This document shows, one piece after another, positions 17,745 through 26,388 of a stretch of 34,365 bases of DNA. This DNA is from CAZSNT01 sp964607765 (lineage in GTDB: Bacteria > Verrucomicrobiota > Lentisphaeria > Oligosphaerales > JABHEG01). Both the position numbers and the translations under genes were made by a program. Within the stretch, counting starts at the first letter, position 1; every line of letters starts with the position of its first letter. The stretch is taken from contig CAZSNT010000114.1 in assembly GCA_964607765.1 (NCBI GenBank), forward strand, positions 1-34,365. The letters run 5' to 3'. Below the pieces are notes generated by a model. The model was not told where the DNA came from. It saw only the letters and a list, made by a program, of their open reading frames with translations, and searched no databases.

Positions 17745-18899
17745 TCAGCCGAACACTTTGTGCATGCGGTCGCAGTAGTAGCGCACGTTGTCCCACTCCG
17801 CGTCAGAGGCGATGCGGTGATCCGGGCAGGGCAGGAAGCCGCCGAGGTCCACGAGCGGCCGAAGCCTCTCGATCTCAGCATCGACCGCTGCGAAGCCGTG
17901 GGCGAACACGCGCTTGTCCATGCCGCCAACGCCGCGCAGGGCACGGCCGTACTGTTCGCGCCACGGCGCGATGCTCGCGTTCCACGTGCCTACCTCGATG
18001 GGGAACATGGTCTCCACGCCGTTGTCGAGCCAGACCGGAATGAGCGCATCGATCCAGCCGTCACAGTCAAGCGAGACAATGTCGATGCCGTAGCTGCGCA
18101 CCAGGTCCGTGATGCGCTTGTAGTGCGGCCCGATCTTCTCGGCGAACACGCGCGGGTTGATCAACGGCCCGTTCTTGAAACAGATGTCCTCCCAGAAGTG
18201 CGCGTAATCGAATACGGCGCCGGTCTCCAGCGCCGCTTTGGTACACTGGTATTGCAGCTCGGCGTTGACCTCGATGATCTCGTCAAACAGCGGCTCATCG
18301 TCTACCTGCAGGTAGCAGGCGCCCTCGAGCGTTAGCCAGGTCCGGATCGTGCCGTAGAGACTGCCGCAGCGCAGCCCGATCACGTGCTCGCGGTCAGGGC
18401 TGCACAGCACCGCATCCGCGCCCTCGGCCAGCGTCAGCATCTTGTCGCCTACCCGGACACGTGCGTTCGTCACGCGCTCGGCGTTGAACTGCAGCTTCGG
18501 CAGGTAGAGCTCTTCCCACGCCTGCCGATCCTTGAGCAGGTGGTCCACATCCGGCTGAATCGAGCCGGCGCCGGGCACGCTGAGAACAACCACGCCTTGG
18601 CCGCTCAGGATGTGTCTCGAGCCGTCCGGGAACTCCTTGACGACCTCGCTCTTGAACCACGGCATCAGGGACGAACTGGGCGCAAACAGCGTGTGGTAGC
18701 AGAAATCGAAGCCAAGCAGCCTGCACAGCTCCTGATCGACCAGGTTCCCGTCGCTGTAGCCCCCGACCTGTTCCGGCGTGAGGTGTCCCTCGGCCACCCA
18801 CTTGTTGAGCGTGTCGGCCAGAAACCCGAAGTGCACCACGGGCAGACAATCGTACGGTTCATACCTCAACACGGCCAAGAGGCGTTCGCGGTCAGTCAT
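17745..18899 (-). CDS. Uroporphyrinogen decarboxylase (URO-D) superfamily protein
   Basis: This 384-residue protein opens with MTDRERLLAVLRYEPYDCLP, the usual start of URO-D-superfamily proteins of the methyltransferase-like type. It ends with GGFLPCPDHRIASDAEWDNV, matching the conserved GGxxPxxDHxVPPD region of those proteins. The family includes haem-pathway decarboxylases and corrinoid-linked methyltransferases such as MtaA. Genes of this style in heterotrophic PVC-type bacteria often stand alone without a haem pathway, and the substrate cannot be read from the sequence. The ATG at 18899 has AAGGAG upstream. It lies 48 bases after the glycosidase-like gene on the same strand, so the two are probably co-transcribed. 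Confidence 0.85.
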   Translation of the reverse strand: MTDRERLLAVLRYEPYDCLPVVHFGFLADTLNKWVAEGHLTPEQVGGYSDGNLVDQELCRLLGFDFCYHTLFAPSSSLMPWFKSEVVKEFPDGSRHILSGQGVVVLSVPGAGSIQPDVDHLLKDRQAWEELYLPKLQFNAERVTNARVRVGDKMLTLAEGADAVLCSPDREHVIGLRCGSLYGTIRTWLTLEGACYLQVDDEPLFDEIIEVNAELQYQCTKAALETGAVFDYAHFWEDICFKNGPLINPRVFAEKIGPHYKRITDLVRSYGIDIVSLDCDGWIDALIPVWLDNGVETMFPIEVGTWNASIAPWREQYGRALRGVGGMDKRVFAHGFAAVDAEIERLRPLVDLGGFLPCPDHRIASDAEWDNVRYYCDRMHKVFG

Positions 18900-18947
18900 G
18901 GCTGATAGCTCCTTCTGTCAGTTACCCACGATCGAACGTTCTGCTCC

Positions 18948-21611
18948 TCACCGCACGGGCTCCAACTCCAGCAGCGTGACGGCCGGGTTCCGCAGCGCGA
19001 TGCGGCGGCGGATCTTCCCTGCTTGATCCGACACGGTGTCGCGCGCCACAACCGCCACCTTGCCCGTCTCCAGGTTGTAAGCGCCGTTGTTCGTGTCGCT
19101 GCCGCGCCGGACGTAGTCGGTGTAGGCATTGCTGTGGTCGAAATCGATCAGTGACCGTTTGCAGCGCCACGTCGAACCGGGCGACACATCGAGAGTGAGT
19201 ACGAGCTCACGCTCCACCGCCGTGTCCGACGTCTGCACGGCGTGCGCGAAGTCAGCCCGAGCCGGATCGAAATGCCACGCCAGCACGCGGATGGCAGCGC
19301 CGTCACGGCAGGCCAGCACGCCCACAGTGTCACTTTCGTGGATGCCGTCACGGCCGGCCAGCGTGACGGGGAGCCGGTCGCCCCTCAACTGGTTAAGCAG
19401 CACGTAGGCGAAGTAGGCGGGTGTGATCACGTTGCCCTTGATCAACGGCAGCGACGGCTCGCGTTCGTGCCAGCGCCCGGACACCAAAACGGTCCCGGTG
19501 GTCGCGTCGGGAAGGCGCTCGCAGAAGTCGAACACCACGCGCTTGCCCGAACGCAAGACGGGCGAGCCCCAGACGGCGTGATCCGCCTGCGCGTTGCCGG
19601 CGGCGCGGCAGTCGGTGCGGAACTCCACATCCACTGTCTTGCCCGCAAACAGGGAAAGATCCACTGAATGCTCCTGCCACTCCGGCCTGCGACTGTGCGC
19701 CTGCAGTACGGGCTGCTCCTCGCCGTCGGTAAGGATCACAACCTGCATGGCAGAGCCGTCCCCGCCCTCGTATTCAATGGCCTGAGCCGTGCCGGTCTCG
19801 AGCACACAGCCCTGTGTCGGAACCGTGACGCGGAACCTGCCGAACGTGTAGGGGCGCCGATGTCCCTTGCCGGCTATGGAGTGCGTGTAGAGCACCTTGC
19901 GGGGGCCGTCGCCGAGGTCGAGTTCGGCGGCGTAGAAGCGTGCACTGCCCGGCACGTCGCCTTTGCGGAACCCGCCTTTGAACGTCTTCCCCGTTCGCTG
20001 CATCTCGGCAAAGGAGCGGTGTGAGTTGAAGCTGACAATGGACGAACGTGTCAGTCCGGCCCGAGTCTGGTAGTGCACGGCCGCGGTCAGGTAGGCTGCC
20101 GCATACTCGCTGTTCTGTCGCGCGTCGCTCACCCACAGGTTCCACTCGTCCAGGAAGTACTCCGGGTCGAGCCCGGGCCACTCCTCCGCCACGACGCGTT
20201 TGACAGCCAGCACAGCGTCTTCGTAGTCGCGCGGGCACGGCCGCTTGTAGGCGTGGAAGCAGAGGAAATCGGGCGGCAGGTTCTTTGCCTTGCAGAAACG
20301 CAGGTATGTGCGGATGTGCTCCTCCTGCTCGCCCGGCAGCGGCCCGCAGGTTGCGGGGCCCCCGACTTTGGCGGTCGGGTCAACCTGTTTGACGACGCGC
20401 GTGGTGCGCTCGTACAGGTCGAGGATCGGCTCCCAGGTCGCCGTTCCCTTCCGGATCGGGATGTCCGCCTCGTTGAGCATGGTGACCCAGTAGCGGATCC
20501 CGAGCTTGCGTTCCACGTTGCAGTGCTCGACCAACCGGCGCATGAATGCTGTCCACTCGTCCAGATCCCGCGGCGTCGCATAGGAGTTGTGGGTCTGCCC
20601 TTCGGGGCGCAGTGCGACGGGGGTGTGGTAGGCCAGCCGGATGTAGGGTTCCGCACCGGCCGCGCGGTACATGTCCAGCAGCGTATCGAAGTCACTGAAG
20701 TCGAGCGACAGCGACCCGTCCTCGGCACGCTCCACGCGTGTGCCCCACAGCCAGTTCTCCGAGAACGCCACCAGCCTGACCAGGTCGAACCCGGCCTCCT
20801 TGAAACGGCCAAAATAGGGATGCTGGCGCGTGAACGGGATGGGGTTGGTCCGCGAGTTCCACGGCGTCACGAAGCTGAACGTCCGCGGCATCGGTCCGGC
20901 GTCGGCGCGCGCGTCAATCGCCACGGCGACTCGTGTGGCTCGAGGCGGGGCAAGCCCCGGCATCGTGAATCTGTCGCGCAGGGCCACCTCGTCGAGAACA
21001 GCGTCGGCCGGCTCCACGCTGCCCCGGCAGCCGATGAGTGTGTCCGCGGGCAAGTCGGGCAGCGCGATGGCACCGGTCGTCACGGCGCGCTGCTTGTCCA
21101 CGGACAGACAGAGCACAATCCCTTCGTCTTCTGTGCTGCGCCACGCCGCGCTCACCCGATGCCACGTCCCGGGCTCCCACGAGCCGGTTCTGACACTGGC
21201 GCCGCGCCACGCCGCCGCATTCCCCTTGTAGACGAACAGCAGATGCGTGTCGCTGTGCCGGAAAACAGTGACGTGCGCATCGCCGTCGCCCAGGTGCACG
21301 AACGTGTGCCGGCCCGTGTCGTCCGCCGGCCACGCCGGCTGCACCCAGAAATCGATCGAGCCCTGCTGCGGATCGAACCAGGACCGCGTCGGCACGCGGA
21401 TATGCGCACCGCCCTGGAACAGCATCCCCCCGCTGTCCCCCCCCTCACGCCCGGGTGCCGCAGTCACAGCGCCGACCGTCCGCGCGCCGCCCGGCAGCTC
21501 CGCAGTCACCGAATCCAAGCCGAAGTGCAGCTCCCGACCTTGTCCTCGCGCTAACGGAACGCTGCACACAACCGCCCCGCAGATCACAGCCACTACCCGA
21601 CACAACCGCAT
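18948..21611 (-). CDS. Exported LamG plus GH39-like glycoside hydrolase
   Basis: This 887-residue protein starts at ATG 21611 (GGGAG upstream) with signal peptide MRLCRVVAVICGAVVCSVPL. Residues about 30-215 look like a LamG/concanavalin-type jelly roll (GSIDFWVQPAW, GTWHRVSAAW). Residues about 235-560 form a clan-A TIM-barrel resembling GH39. A candidate acid/base Glu lies in VTMLNEADIP (about residue 380) and a nucleophile Glu in YFLDEWNLW (about 488), a spacing close to GH39 enzymes. A beta-rich C-terminal part follows (QEHSVDLSLFAGKTVDVEF) and may be a binding domain. The export signal suggests action on polysaccharide outside the cytoplasm. The exact GH family and substrate are not certain; GH5 or GH30-like relatives are alternatives. 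Confidence 0.8.
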   Translation of the reverse strand: MRLCRVVAVICGAVVCSVPLARGQGRELHFGLDSVTAELPGGARTVGAVTAAPGREGGDSGGMLFQGGAHIRVPTRSWFDPQQGSIDFWVQPAWPADDTGRHTFVHLGDGDAHVTVFRHSDTHLLFVYKGNAAAWRGASVRTGSWEPGTWHRVSAAWRSTEDEGIVLCLSVDKQRAVTTGAIALPDLPADTLIGCRGSVEPADAVLDEVALRDRFTMPGLAPPRATRVAVAIDARADAGPMPRTFSFVTPWNSRTNPIPFTRQHPYFGRFKEAGFDLVRLVAFSENWLWGTRVERAEDGSLSLDFSDFDTLLDMYRAAGAEPYIRLAYHTPVALRPEGQTHNSYATPRDLDEWTAFMRRLVEHCNVERKLGIRYWVTMLNEADIPIRKGTATWEPILDLYERTTRVVKQVDPTAKVGGPATCGPLPGEQEEHIRTYLRFCKAKNLPPDFLCFHAYKRPCPRDYEDAVLAVKRVVAEEWPGLDPEYFLDEWNLWVSDARQNSEYAAAYLTAAVHYQTRAGLTRSSIVSFNSHRSFAEMQRTGKTFKGGFRKGDVPGSARFYAAELDLGDGPRKVLYTHSIAGKGHRRPYTFGRFRVTVPTQGCVLETGTAQAIEYEGGDGSAMQVVILTDGEEQPVLQAHSRRPEWQEHSVDLSLFAGKTVDVEFRTDCRAAGNAQADHAVWGSPVLRSGKRVVFDFCERLPDATTGTVLVSGRWHEREPSLPLIKGNVITPAYFAYVLLNQLRGDRLPVTLAGRDGIHESDTVGVLACRDGAAIRVLAWHFDPARADFAHAVQTSDTAVERELVLTLDVSPGSTWRCKRSLIDFDHSNAYTDYVRRGSDTNNGAYNLETGKVAVVARDTVSDQAGKIRRRIALRNPAVTLLELEPVR

Positions 21612-21629
21612 ACCACTACTCCCGGACAA

Positions 21630-21822
21630 GCCACACCGATCACAACGCCTTCAACACAGTAGGCCACGCCTGGCTCAAGGCAAGTGGCCTGCCAGACACT
21701 CGCGGTAACGGAACTGCGGTTCACAAACCTGGCGGATGTCTGCAAACCCCGCAGAGCAAACTGCCGCTTGCCCCTGCAACACCGGAGCTTGAATCCTCTC
21801 GGCTCGCAGATAGGGTAACAGC
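21630..21822. other. Divergent intergenic region
   Basis: This region separates the minus-strand glycosidase-like gene from the plus-strand toxin-like pair and must carry promoters for both directions. I could not pick a convincing -35/-10 pair. No gene is visible. Confidence 0.4.
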
Positions 21823-22071
21823 ATGGTGCAAGTGCCAAAACACGTCTATTGGTCGACTCGGGGCACAATGAATGTGGACCTGCGCGACGAGGCGCAACGG
21901 AAATGGTGGATCAAGCAGGTGCTGCTCAACGGGACGATGGACGATGTCCGAGGGCTGGATCTGCAGGAGACCGAGCGCCTGCTGCCTGAGCTCCATCTGC
22001 CAACCCCGGTCCGATCGCTGTGGAGAGACTACTTTGAGCGACGCCGACGTTCTGAGTCCCTTTCTGCGTAA
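21823..22071 (+). CDS. Small protein upstream of AbiEii-type toxin, possible antitoxin
   Basis: The product is 82 residues from ATG 21823, or 67 from the second in-frame ATG at 21868. The second start, MNVDLRDEAQRKWWIKQVLL, looks more like a natural N-terminus, and neither has a strong ribosome binding site. The protein has an acidic, Leu-rich helical centre (LDLQETERLLPELHLP) and a basic end (WRDYFERRRR). Its 3' end overlaps the start of the nucleotidyltransferase gene by 38 bases, the tight coupling expected of a toxin-antitoxin pair. I do not recognise it as AbiEi, which is larger; the antitoxin role is inferred from position only. Confidence 0.65.
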   Translation: MVQVPKHVYWSTRGTMNVDLRDEAQRKWWIKQVLLNGTMDDVRGLDLQETERLLPELHLPTPVRSLWRDYFERRRRSESLSA

Positions 22072-22711
22072 GGTCCTCAAGGTCTTTGCGGAGCTGGAGG
22101 AGGGCCGCGCTTTCTACTTCAGCGGCGGGATGGCCCTTGCCGCCTTCCACCTCCAGCACCGTGTGTCCGAGGACATCGACTTGTTCTGCCCGGACGAGGC
22201 GCTGATCCCAATCACGGCCCGGAAGTTCGCCGCTGCACTCCAAGCGCACGGTGTCGCCGTTGCGGTGACCCGCAGCTTCGGCAGTTTCTGGGAGGCTGTC
22301 TTGAGCTTGCAGCAAGACGCGATCCGTGTTCAGCTTGTGCTCGACACCCCCTTCCATGTCGCCGATTTCGTGGAACGCGACGGACTGCGCGTGCACAGCC
22401 TGCCGGACATTGCGGCGGGCAAGCTCCTCGCGCTCTTCACTCGGGCCGAGGCCAGGGATTTCGTGGACCTCTTCTGTCTCGTGGCGGACGGCCATTTCAC
22501 CATGCCCGAGCTCATCGCGCTGGCTAAGCAGAAGGATCCCGGCGTGGATGACTACTACTTGGCCCTCGCATTCGAGAGGGTTGCAGAACTCCCCGATCAT
22601 GCCCAAGAGCTTCCCCTGGCACTGCTCCGCGATGTGGACATGCAGACGCTGAAAACGTATTTCCGCGAGGAGGCCGTGCGCCTGCTCGAGGACAATCTGG
22701 CTGGCGCGTAA
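22034..22711 (+). CDS. Nucleotidyltransferase, AbiEii/AbiGii toxin family
   Basis: This 225-residue protein probably starts at TTG 22034, which has GGAGAG at a good distance; the longer open frame from 21872 overlaps the upstream gene fully. The family motif is clear near residues 30-51: FSGGMALAAFHLQHRVSEDI followed by DLF. It provides the GG...S...DxD nucleotidyltransferase site (Asp47 and Asp49). A second conserved block, GKLLALFTRAEARDFVDLFC, carries the Lys and Arg-Asp pattern of the family. Proteins of this family modify nucleic acid or protein by nucleotide transfer and act as toxins in abortive-infection or type IV toxin-antitoxin systems. Its small upstream partner differs from AbiEi. 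Confidence 0.85.
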   Translation: MSDADVLSPFLRKVLKVFAELEEGRAFYFSGGMALAAFHLQHRVSEDIDLFCPDEALIPITARKFAAALQAHGVAVAVTRSFGSFWEAVLSLQQDAIRVQLVLDTPFHVADFVERDGLRVHSLPDIAAGKLLALFTRAEARDFVDLFCLVADGHFTMPELIALAKQKDPGVDDYYLALAFERVAELPDHAQELPLALLRDVDMQTLKTYFREEAVRLLEDNLAGA

Positions 22712-22726
22712 GGCCAGAAACCGTGT

Positions 22727-22873
22727 CTACTGCAGCAACTCGCCGGCGACCTTTGCGATGTCCGCAAGTGTGCCTTCGGACCGCAGCAGCCCCGCGGTGT
22801 CGATCAGGAACGCTTTGGGCACAGCGCGCACACCGTACGCCGTGAACGCCTTGCTCATCCAGCCGTCCGTCTC
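22727..22873 (-). pseudogene. Truncated third copy of the redoxin-like C-terminus
   Basis: The last 49 codons match the ends of the two large paralogues downstream of it in the window (DGWMSKAFTAYGVRAVPKAF then LIDxxGxLRSEG). The stop codon is in the same place. Upstream of codon ETDGW the similarity stops, and within about 20 bases a palindromic repeat begins (22895-23067). The rest of the gene is absent, so this is a remnant of a third tandem copy, probably cut by insertion of, or recombination at, the repeat. A 74-codon open frame spans the junction but its first part is repeat-derived. Confidence 0.75.
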
Positions 22874-22894
22874 GTGCGGTGCCTGCGTCCGCCC

Positions 22895-23067
22895 CCGTAT
22901 CCTGGGTCTCCTGACCCGGGACGCCTTGTCCACCAACACGATATAGCTCACGACAGGATACCCGGCTCAGGAGAGCCGGGCTACGCAGGGCGCGCGGATG
23001 CCTCACGTAACTGGTTACCTCCCGCGCGCTTCCCCCCCGTAGCCCGGCTCTCCTGAGCCGGGTGTCC
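22895..23067. repeat. Palindromic repeat family, copy B
   Basis: Bases 22910-22984 match 31297-31371 with one difference in 75. The hairpin CCCGGCTC-agga-GAGCCGGG at 22961-22980 is answered by an inverted copy at 23039-23062, which makes a larger inverted structure with a spacer of about 54 bases. The element directly follows the homology break of the truncated redoxin-like copy. The rest of the gap up to 23176 shows no gene. Confidence 0.85.
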
Positions 23068-23176
23068 TGCCGCGAGGCATATCTGTTTGGCTTCTCGCGC
23101 AACGCCTCAGTCTCGTGCGTTACGGCGTCCCCCATAGCCCGAGCACGCGCGGAACTCAGCCCAAGAGGCCGTGTGC

Positions 23177-26100
23177 CTATCGCAGCAGCTCCGCGGCGGC
23201 CTTTGCGATGTCCGCAATCGTGCCTTCGGCGCGCAACACGCCCTGGGCGTCGATCAGGAACGCCCTGGGCACGGCGCGCACGCCGTAGGCCGTGAACGCC
23301 TTGCTCATCCAGCCGTCCGCCTCGCCCGGCCGCGCCCGGGCCAGGTGGAACGGCAGCTCGTGCTGCGCTGCGAACTCGTGGAGCTCGCCGAGTGTCGCTG
23401 ACGCGTCGTGTACGGTCACCACGGTCAGGCCGACGTCGGCGTGGTCGCGCTGCAGTTGCCGCAGCGCTGCAGCGTCCCGGACGGCGTGCCGGCTGTGGAT
23501 CGACCAGAAACAGAGCACCAGCGGCTTGCCGATCAACGCTTCGAGCCCGGTCGTTTCGGGCGAGGCCCAGTCGACGCCCGCCAGTTCGGGGGCAGGCTTG
23601 TCCGGCTGCGCGAGCTTGGCGGGCGGTTCGCGGTCCTCCGGCCACATGACAACGCTGAGTCCCGTTCTTCCGGACGGGATCCCGCGACGTTGCTCGAACT
23701 CGTACCCGTCCTTGTAGAAGTCGATGTCGAGAGCGCCGCGAGGCAGTCCGTCGACACGGAACTTGCCCGTGGCATCTGTCCTGCCGTTTTCGCTTGCCAC
23801 ATCGTCGTTCCTGCAATGCACATCCACGCCGGGCAGAGGCCGGCCTCCGTGGTCGGTCACCATCCCTTCCACGAACTGATCAGCTCTTACGAATACGATG
23901 TCGGGCACGTCTACCGTCCGCGACGTCGACACGGATATGGGCTCAGTGCCCTGATTCAGGTGGCCCGGGGCACAGGCGTAGATGGTGTACTCGCGGCCCG
24001 GCAGAACGCCACTGAACCGAAACGTGCCGTCAGCCGACGCCTCGAGAGACTGGTCCCTGCTAAGTCCCTTCTCGTCGTAGAGCCTCAACTCGGCCCCCGC
24101 GACGGGCGCGCCGTCGTCGTCGACAGCACGCCCGGTCAGAACGGCGGCCGGCGCGAGTTCAAACGTCACGTCCGCCGCGGCATCCGGATCAATCTTGCAC
24201 ACTGCGGCCAGATTGCGCTCGGTGTCAACGGCGCTGATCAGGGTTGACATGCCTTCGGCGATCCAGATACGGTCAAGTGCAAAGCGTCCGGTCCGGTCCG
24301 TCCGCTTCTCGAACGTCTCCCGGCAGGTCTGCACCCTCAGAAACAAGCCCGGGATGGGTTGAGCCTCGGGATCGACGACCCGCCCCGCCACCCGGATCTT
24401 GCGGGGGGCGACCCACGTGATGTCGTCGACAGTCGTTCCCCGGCCCGGCTTGATCTCGACTTCGGCCTGCCCTCTGCGCCGGTAATCTCTTCCCACCCCC
24501 ATCACATAACTCCCCGCGGGAGCGGAGAAGCGGTATTCGCCACGGTCATCGGTGACCGTCGACAGGGCGGGCCCCCGACCGTCCTTCCTGCTGGGCTCGT
24601 AGTGCACGAGTTCACCTGCGACGGGCGTGCCGTCCGGGGTCTGCACTTTGCCGACAGCCGTGCCAAACGGGGCGAGTTTCACCACCAGAGGCTCGCGCAG
24701 GTTCGCTTCTTCGTCCAGCCTGACACTCGCGCCGAGAGCGGCCCCGCGGTGTACCAAGCGCAGCCAGAGCTCGATACCGGACGGCACGCCTTCCAGCGCG
24801 AAGCCGCCTGTCTCGTCCGTTTCCGCACTGGCCGGGTACCACCTCTCGGCCGCGCCGGTCACTTCCGCACCCACGACGGGCTTCCCCGCCGGATCCACGG
24901 CTCTGCCGCGCAGCGTGATCCCGCGGCCGATCACCAGGTCCACAGCCGTCGGACCTTCGGCGGCGCCGAGGGTCAGGTTCTTCCTGTCATACGCGTCCGG
25001 CGCGTGGCCGCGTGGCGCGGGGTTCCCATCATGCTTGAGCCGCACGTAGCCGCGCGGCAGCCCCGATGCAGACACGCTCACGTCACCCGGAAGACAGCGT
25101 ACGGCATACGAACCGTCGGCCGCAGTGACCGCAGAACGGTGCACCCCCTCGCCTGAAGCGCGCACAACCACGTCCTTCACCGGGTTGCCGTCCGTATCGG
25201 TCATCGTGCCGCGAACCAACACTCCCCGAGATAGCACGAAGTCGATCCCGGACGTGGTGTGGCCTGCCTCGGTGCGCAGGGCCACGTGCTCTTCCGCAAG
25301 CCACCCCTCCGCATCGGGTGCGTGTACCGCCACTTCTGTGTAGTCGGACTCGGGCACGCGCGCTACGACGTAGCGGCCGGTCTCGTCGGTCACGGTTGCG
25401 GCATGCACGGCGGTACCCCTGCGCGCGAACATGCCGGCCTCACATCGCACGGTCACCCCCGCGGCGGGCGCGCCGCTGTCCTCGAAAGTCGCACGTCCCT
25501 CAATCCGGGCCGGTTCGCCAAGCTCGATGTCGACGTATTCCCGCGCGTCGACCAAGTCGAACCTGCCCGCCCACCAGGCGTGGGGCGCTGCGTCGACCAA
25601 GAGGTCGAGCCAGCCTTCCACGGCGGGAGGCAGGGCGCGAAGCGCGAAGCGTCCGTGCGCATCGGTCCTCGTCTCAGCATCCCCGATGTCGATGCGGGCC
25701 GGGGCCTGAACATGCCTGTGCTCGGCTGTGTGCGTGGGCCGGAACGAGAGGCTCGAGAGCCTCACCCTCGCACCCGCCACCGGGTCGCCGTCCGGGCACT
25801 TGACCGTGCCTGTGATCACGCGCAGCGGCCACACGACGATGTCGAGCTCGCGCTCGGGGTGATGCCGGTCCCACACGGCGCAGCCCAACCCCACGCCGGG
25901 CTGGATGGCGAACACACGGACGCGCCGAGCGGTCTCCGGCACGGCCTCGGGGAGGCGAAGCGCGAAAGCGCCCGCGTCATCGGTGCGGGCGATGCTCACG
26001 TCTGTCGGGCCCCGTGCCGCACCAAAGCTCTGCCGAACGACTGCAGGCAGCACCACGCGCACGCCTGCCAGGGGCGCGCGGTCGGGGTCCGTCGCGCGGC

Positions 26101-26191
26101 CGCGGATGAGGACGGGCGCGGCGAGCACGGTCGTCATGGCGCCGGCATGGCACCAGACAATGCAGAGCAGCAGAGAATGCCTTGACTTCAC
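23177..26191 (-). CDS. Exported protein: nine carboxypeptidase-regulatory-like repeats plus redoxin-like end
   Basis: This 1004-residue protein starts at GTG 26191 with GGAGG upstream, followed by a signal peptide (HSLLLCIVWCHAGAMTTVLA). I count nine carboxypeptidase-regulatory-like units, each opening with a pattern such as IRGRATDPDRAPLAGVRV or LTGRAVDDDGAPVAGAEL and often containing DxxGxFxxxxLP. After a linker, the last 140 residues have a TlpA/AhpC-like thioredoxin fold. LVLCFWSIHSRHAVRD sits where WCxxC should be, so both active cysteines are missing, while the cis-proline segment RAVPRAFLID remains. It is a paralogue of the next gene upstream and is probably co-transcribed with it. The role is likely binding or structural rather than redox. 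Confidence 0.85.
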   Translation of the reverse strand: MKSRHSLLLCIVWCHAGAMTTVLAAPVLIRGRATDPDRAPLAGVRVVLPAVVRQSFGAARGPTDVSIARTDDAGAFALRLPEAVPETARRVRVFAIQPGVGLGCAVWDRHHPERELDIVVWPLRVITGTVKCPDGDPVAGARVRLSSLSFRPTHTAEHRHVQAPARIDIGDAETRTDAHGRFALRALPPAVEGWLDLLVDAAPHAWWAGRFDLVDAREYVDIELGEPARIEGRATFEDSGAPAAGVTVRCEAGMFARRGTAVHAATVTDETGRYVVARVPESDYTEVAVHAPDAEGWLAEEHVALRTEAGHTTSGIDFVLSRGVLVRGTMTDTDGNPVKDVVVRASGEGVHRSAVTAADGSYAVRCLPGDVSVSASGLPRGYVRLKHDGNPAPRGHAPDAYDRKNLTLGAAEGPTAVDLVIGRGITLRGRAVDPAGKPVVGAEVTGAAERWYPASAETDETGGFALEGVPSGIELWLRLVHRGAALGASVRLDEEANLREPLVVKLAPFGTAVGKVQTPDGTPVAGELVHYEPSRKDGRGPALSTVTDDRGEYRFSAPAGSYVMGVGRDYRRRGQAEVEIKPGRGTTVDDITWVAPRKIRVAGRVVDPEAQPIPGLFLRVQTCRETFEKRTDRTGRFALDRIWIAEGMSTLISAVDTERNLAAVCKIDPDAAADVTFELAPAAVLTGRAVDDDGAPVAGAELRLYDEKGLSRDQSLEASADGTFRFSGVLPGREYTIYACAPGHLNQGTEPISVSTSRTVDVPDIVFVRADQFVEGMVTDHGGRPLPGVDVHCRNDDVASENGRTDATGKFRVDGLPRGALDIDFYKDGYEFEQRRGIPSGRTGLSVVMWPEDREPPAKLAQPDKPAPELAGVDWASPETTGLEALIGKPLVLCFWSIHSRHAVRDAAALRQLQRDHADVGLTVVTVHDASATLGELHEFAAQHELPFHLARARPGEADGWMSKAFTAYGVRAVPRAFLIDAQGVLRAEGTIADIAKAAAELLR

Positions 26192-26239
26192 TTCCGCGCC
26201 TCCGACGTGACCGGAGCCCGAGCACCCGAGACACCCAGT

Positions 26240-26373
26240 CTGAGTTCCGCTTTCAAGCGGCAGCTGGAGCGAGCTTCAGCGAGCGGATTCCGTCCGCGTG
26301 CAGGGCTGTCCCGTGCCGCCCAAGATCCGCTCGCTGAAGCTCGCTCCAGCTGCCGCTTGAAAGCGGAACTCAG
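26240..26373. repeat. Perfect 49-bp inverted repeat between two paralogues
   Basis: Bases 26240-26288 are the exact reverse complement of 26325-26373, with a 36-base spacer. RNA from either strand would fold into a very stable hairpin. It lies in the 197-base space between two tandem, same-strand genes. The short tail GCGGAACTCAG plus following AAGAGGCCGTG is also found beside the other paralogue's stop (about 23150-23173), where the second arm is missing. It could be a repeat element, or a terminator or processing site separating the two genes. Confidence 0.9.
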
Positions 26374-26388
26374 ACCAAGAGGCCGTGC

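Noticed and set aside
21872..22033. An upstream extension of the AbiEii-type gene in the same frame
   Set aside because: It overlaps the small upstream gene, its product is Cys/Arg-rich and unlike the family, and TTG 22034 has a better ribosome binding site and a natural N-terminus.
22511..23816. A 430-codon minus-strand frame (from 22524) joining the toxin-like gene, the remnant and the paralogue end
   Set aside because: It crosses three unrelated units including the repeat, and its Arg-rich product is out of frame with the conserved redoxin-like ends.
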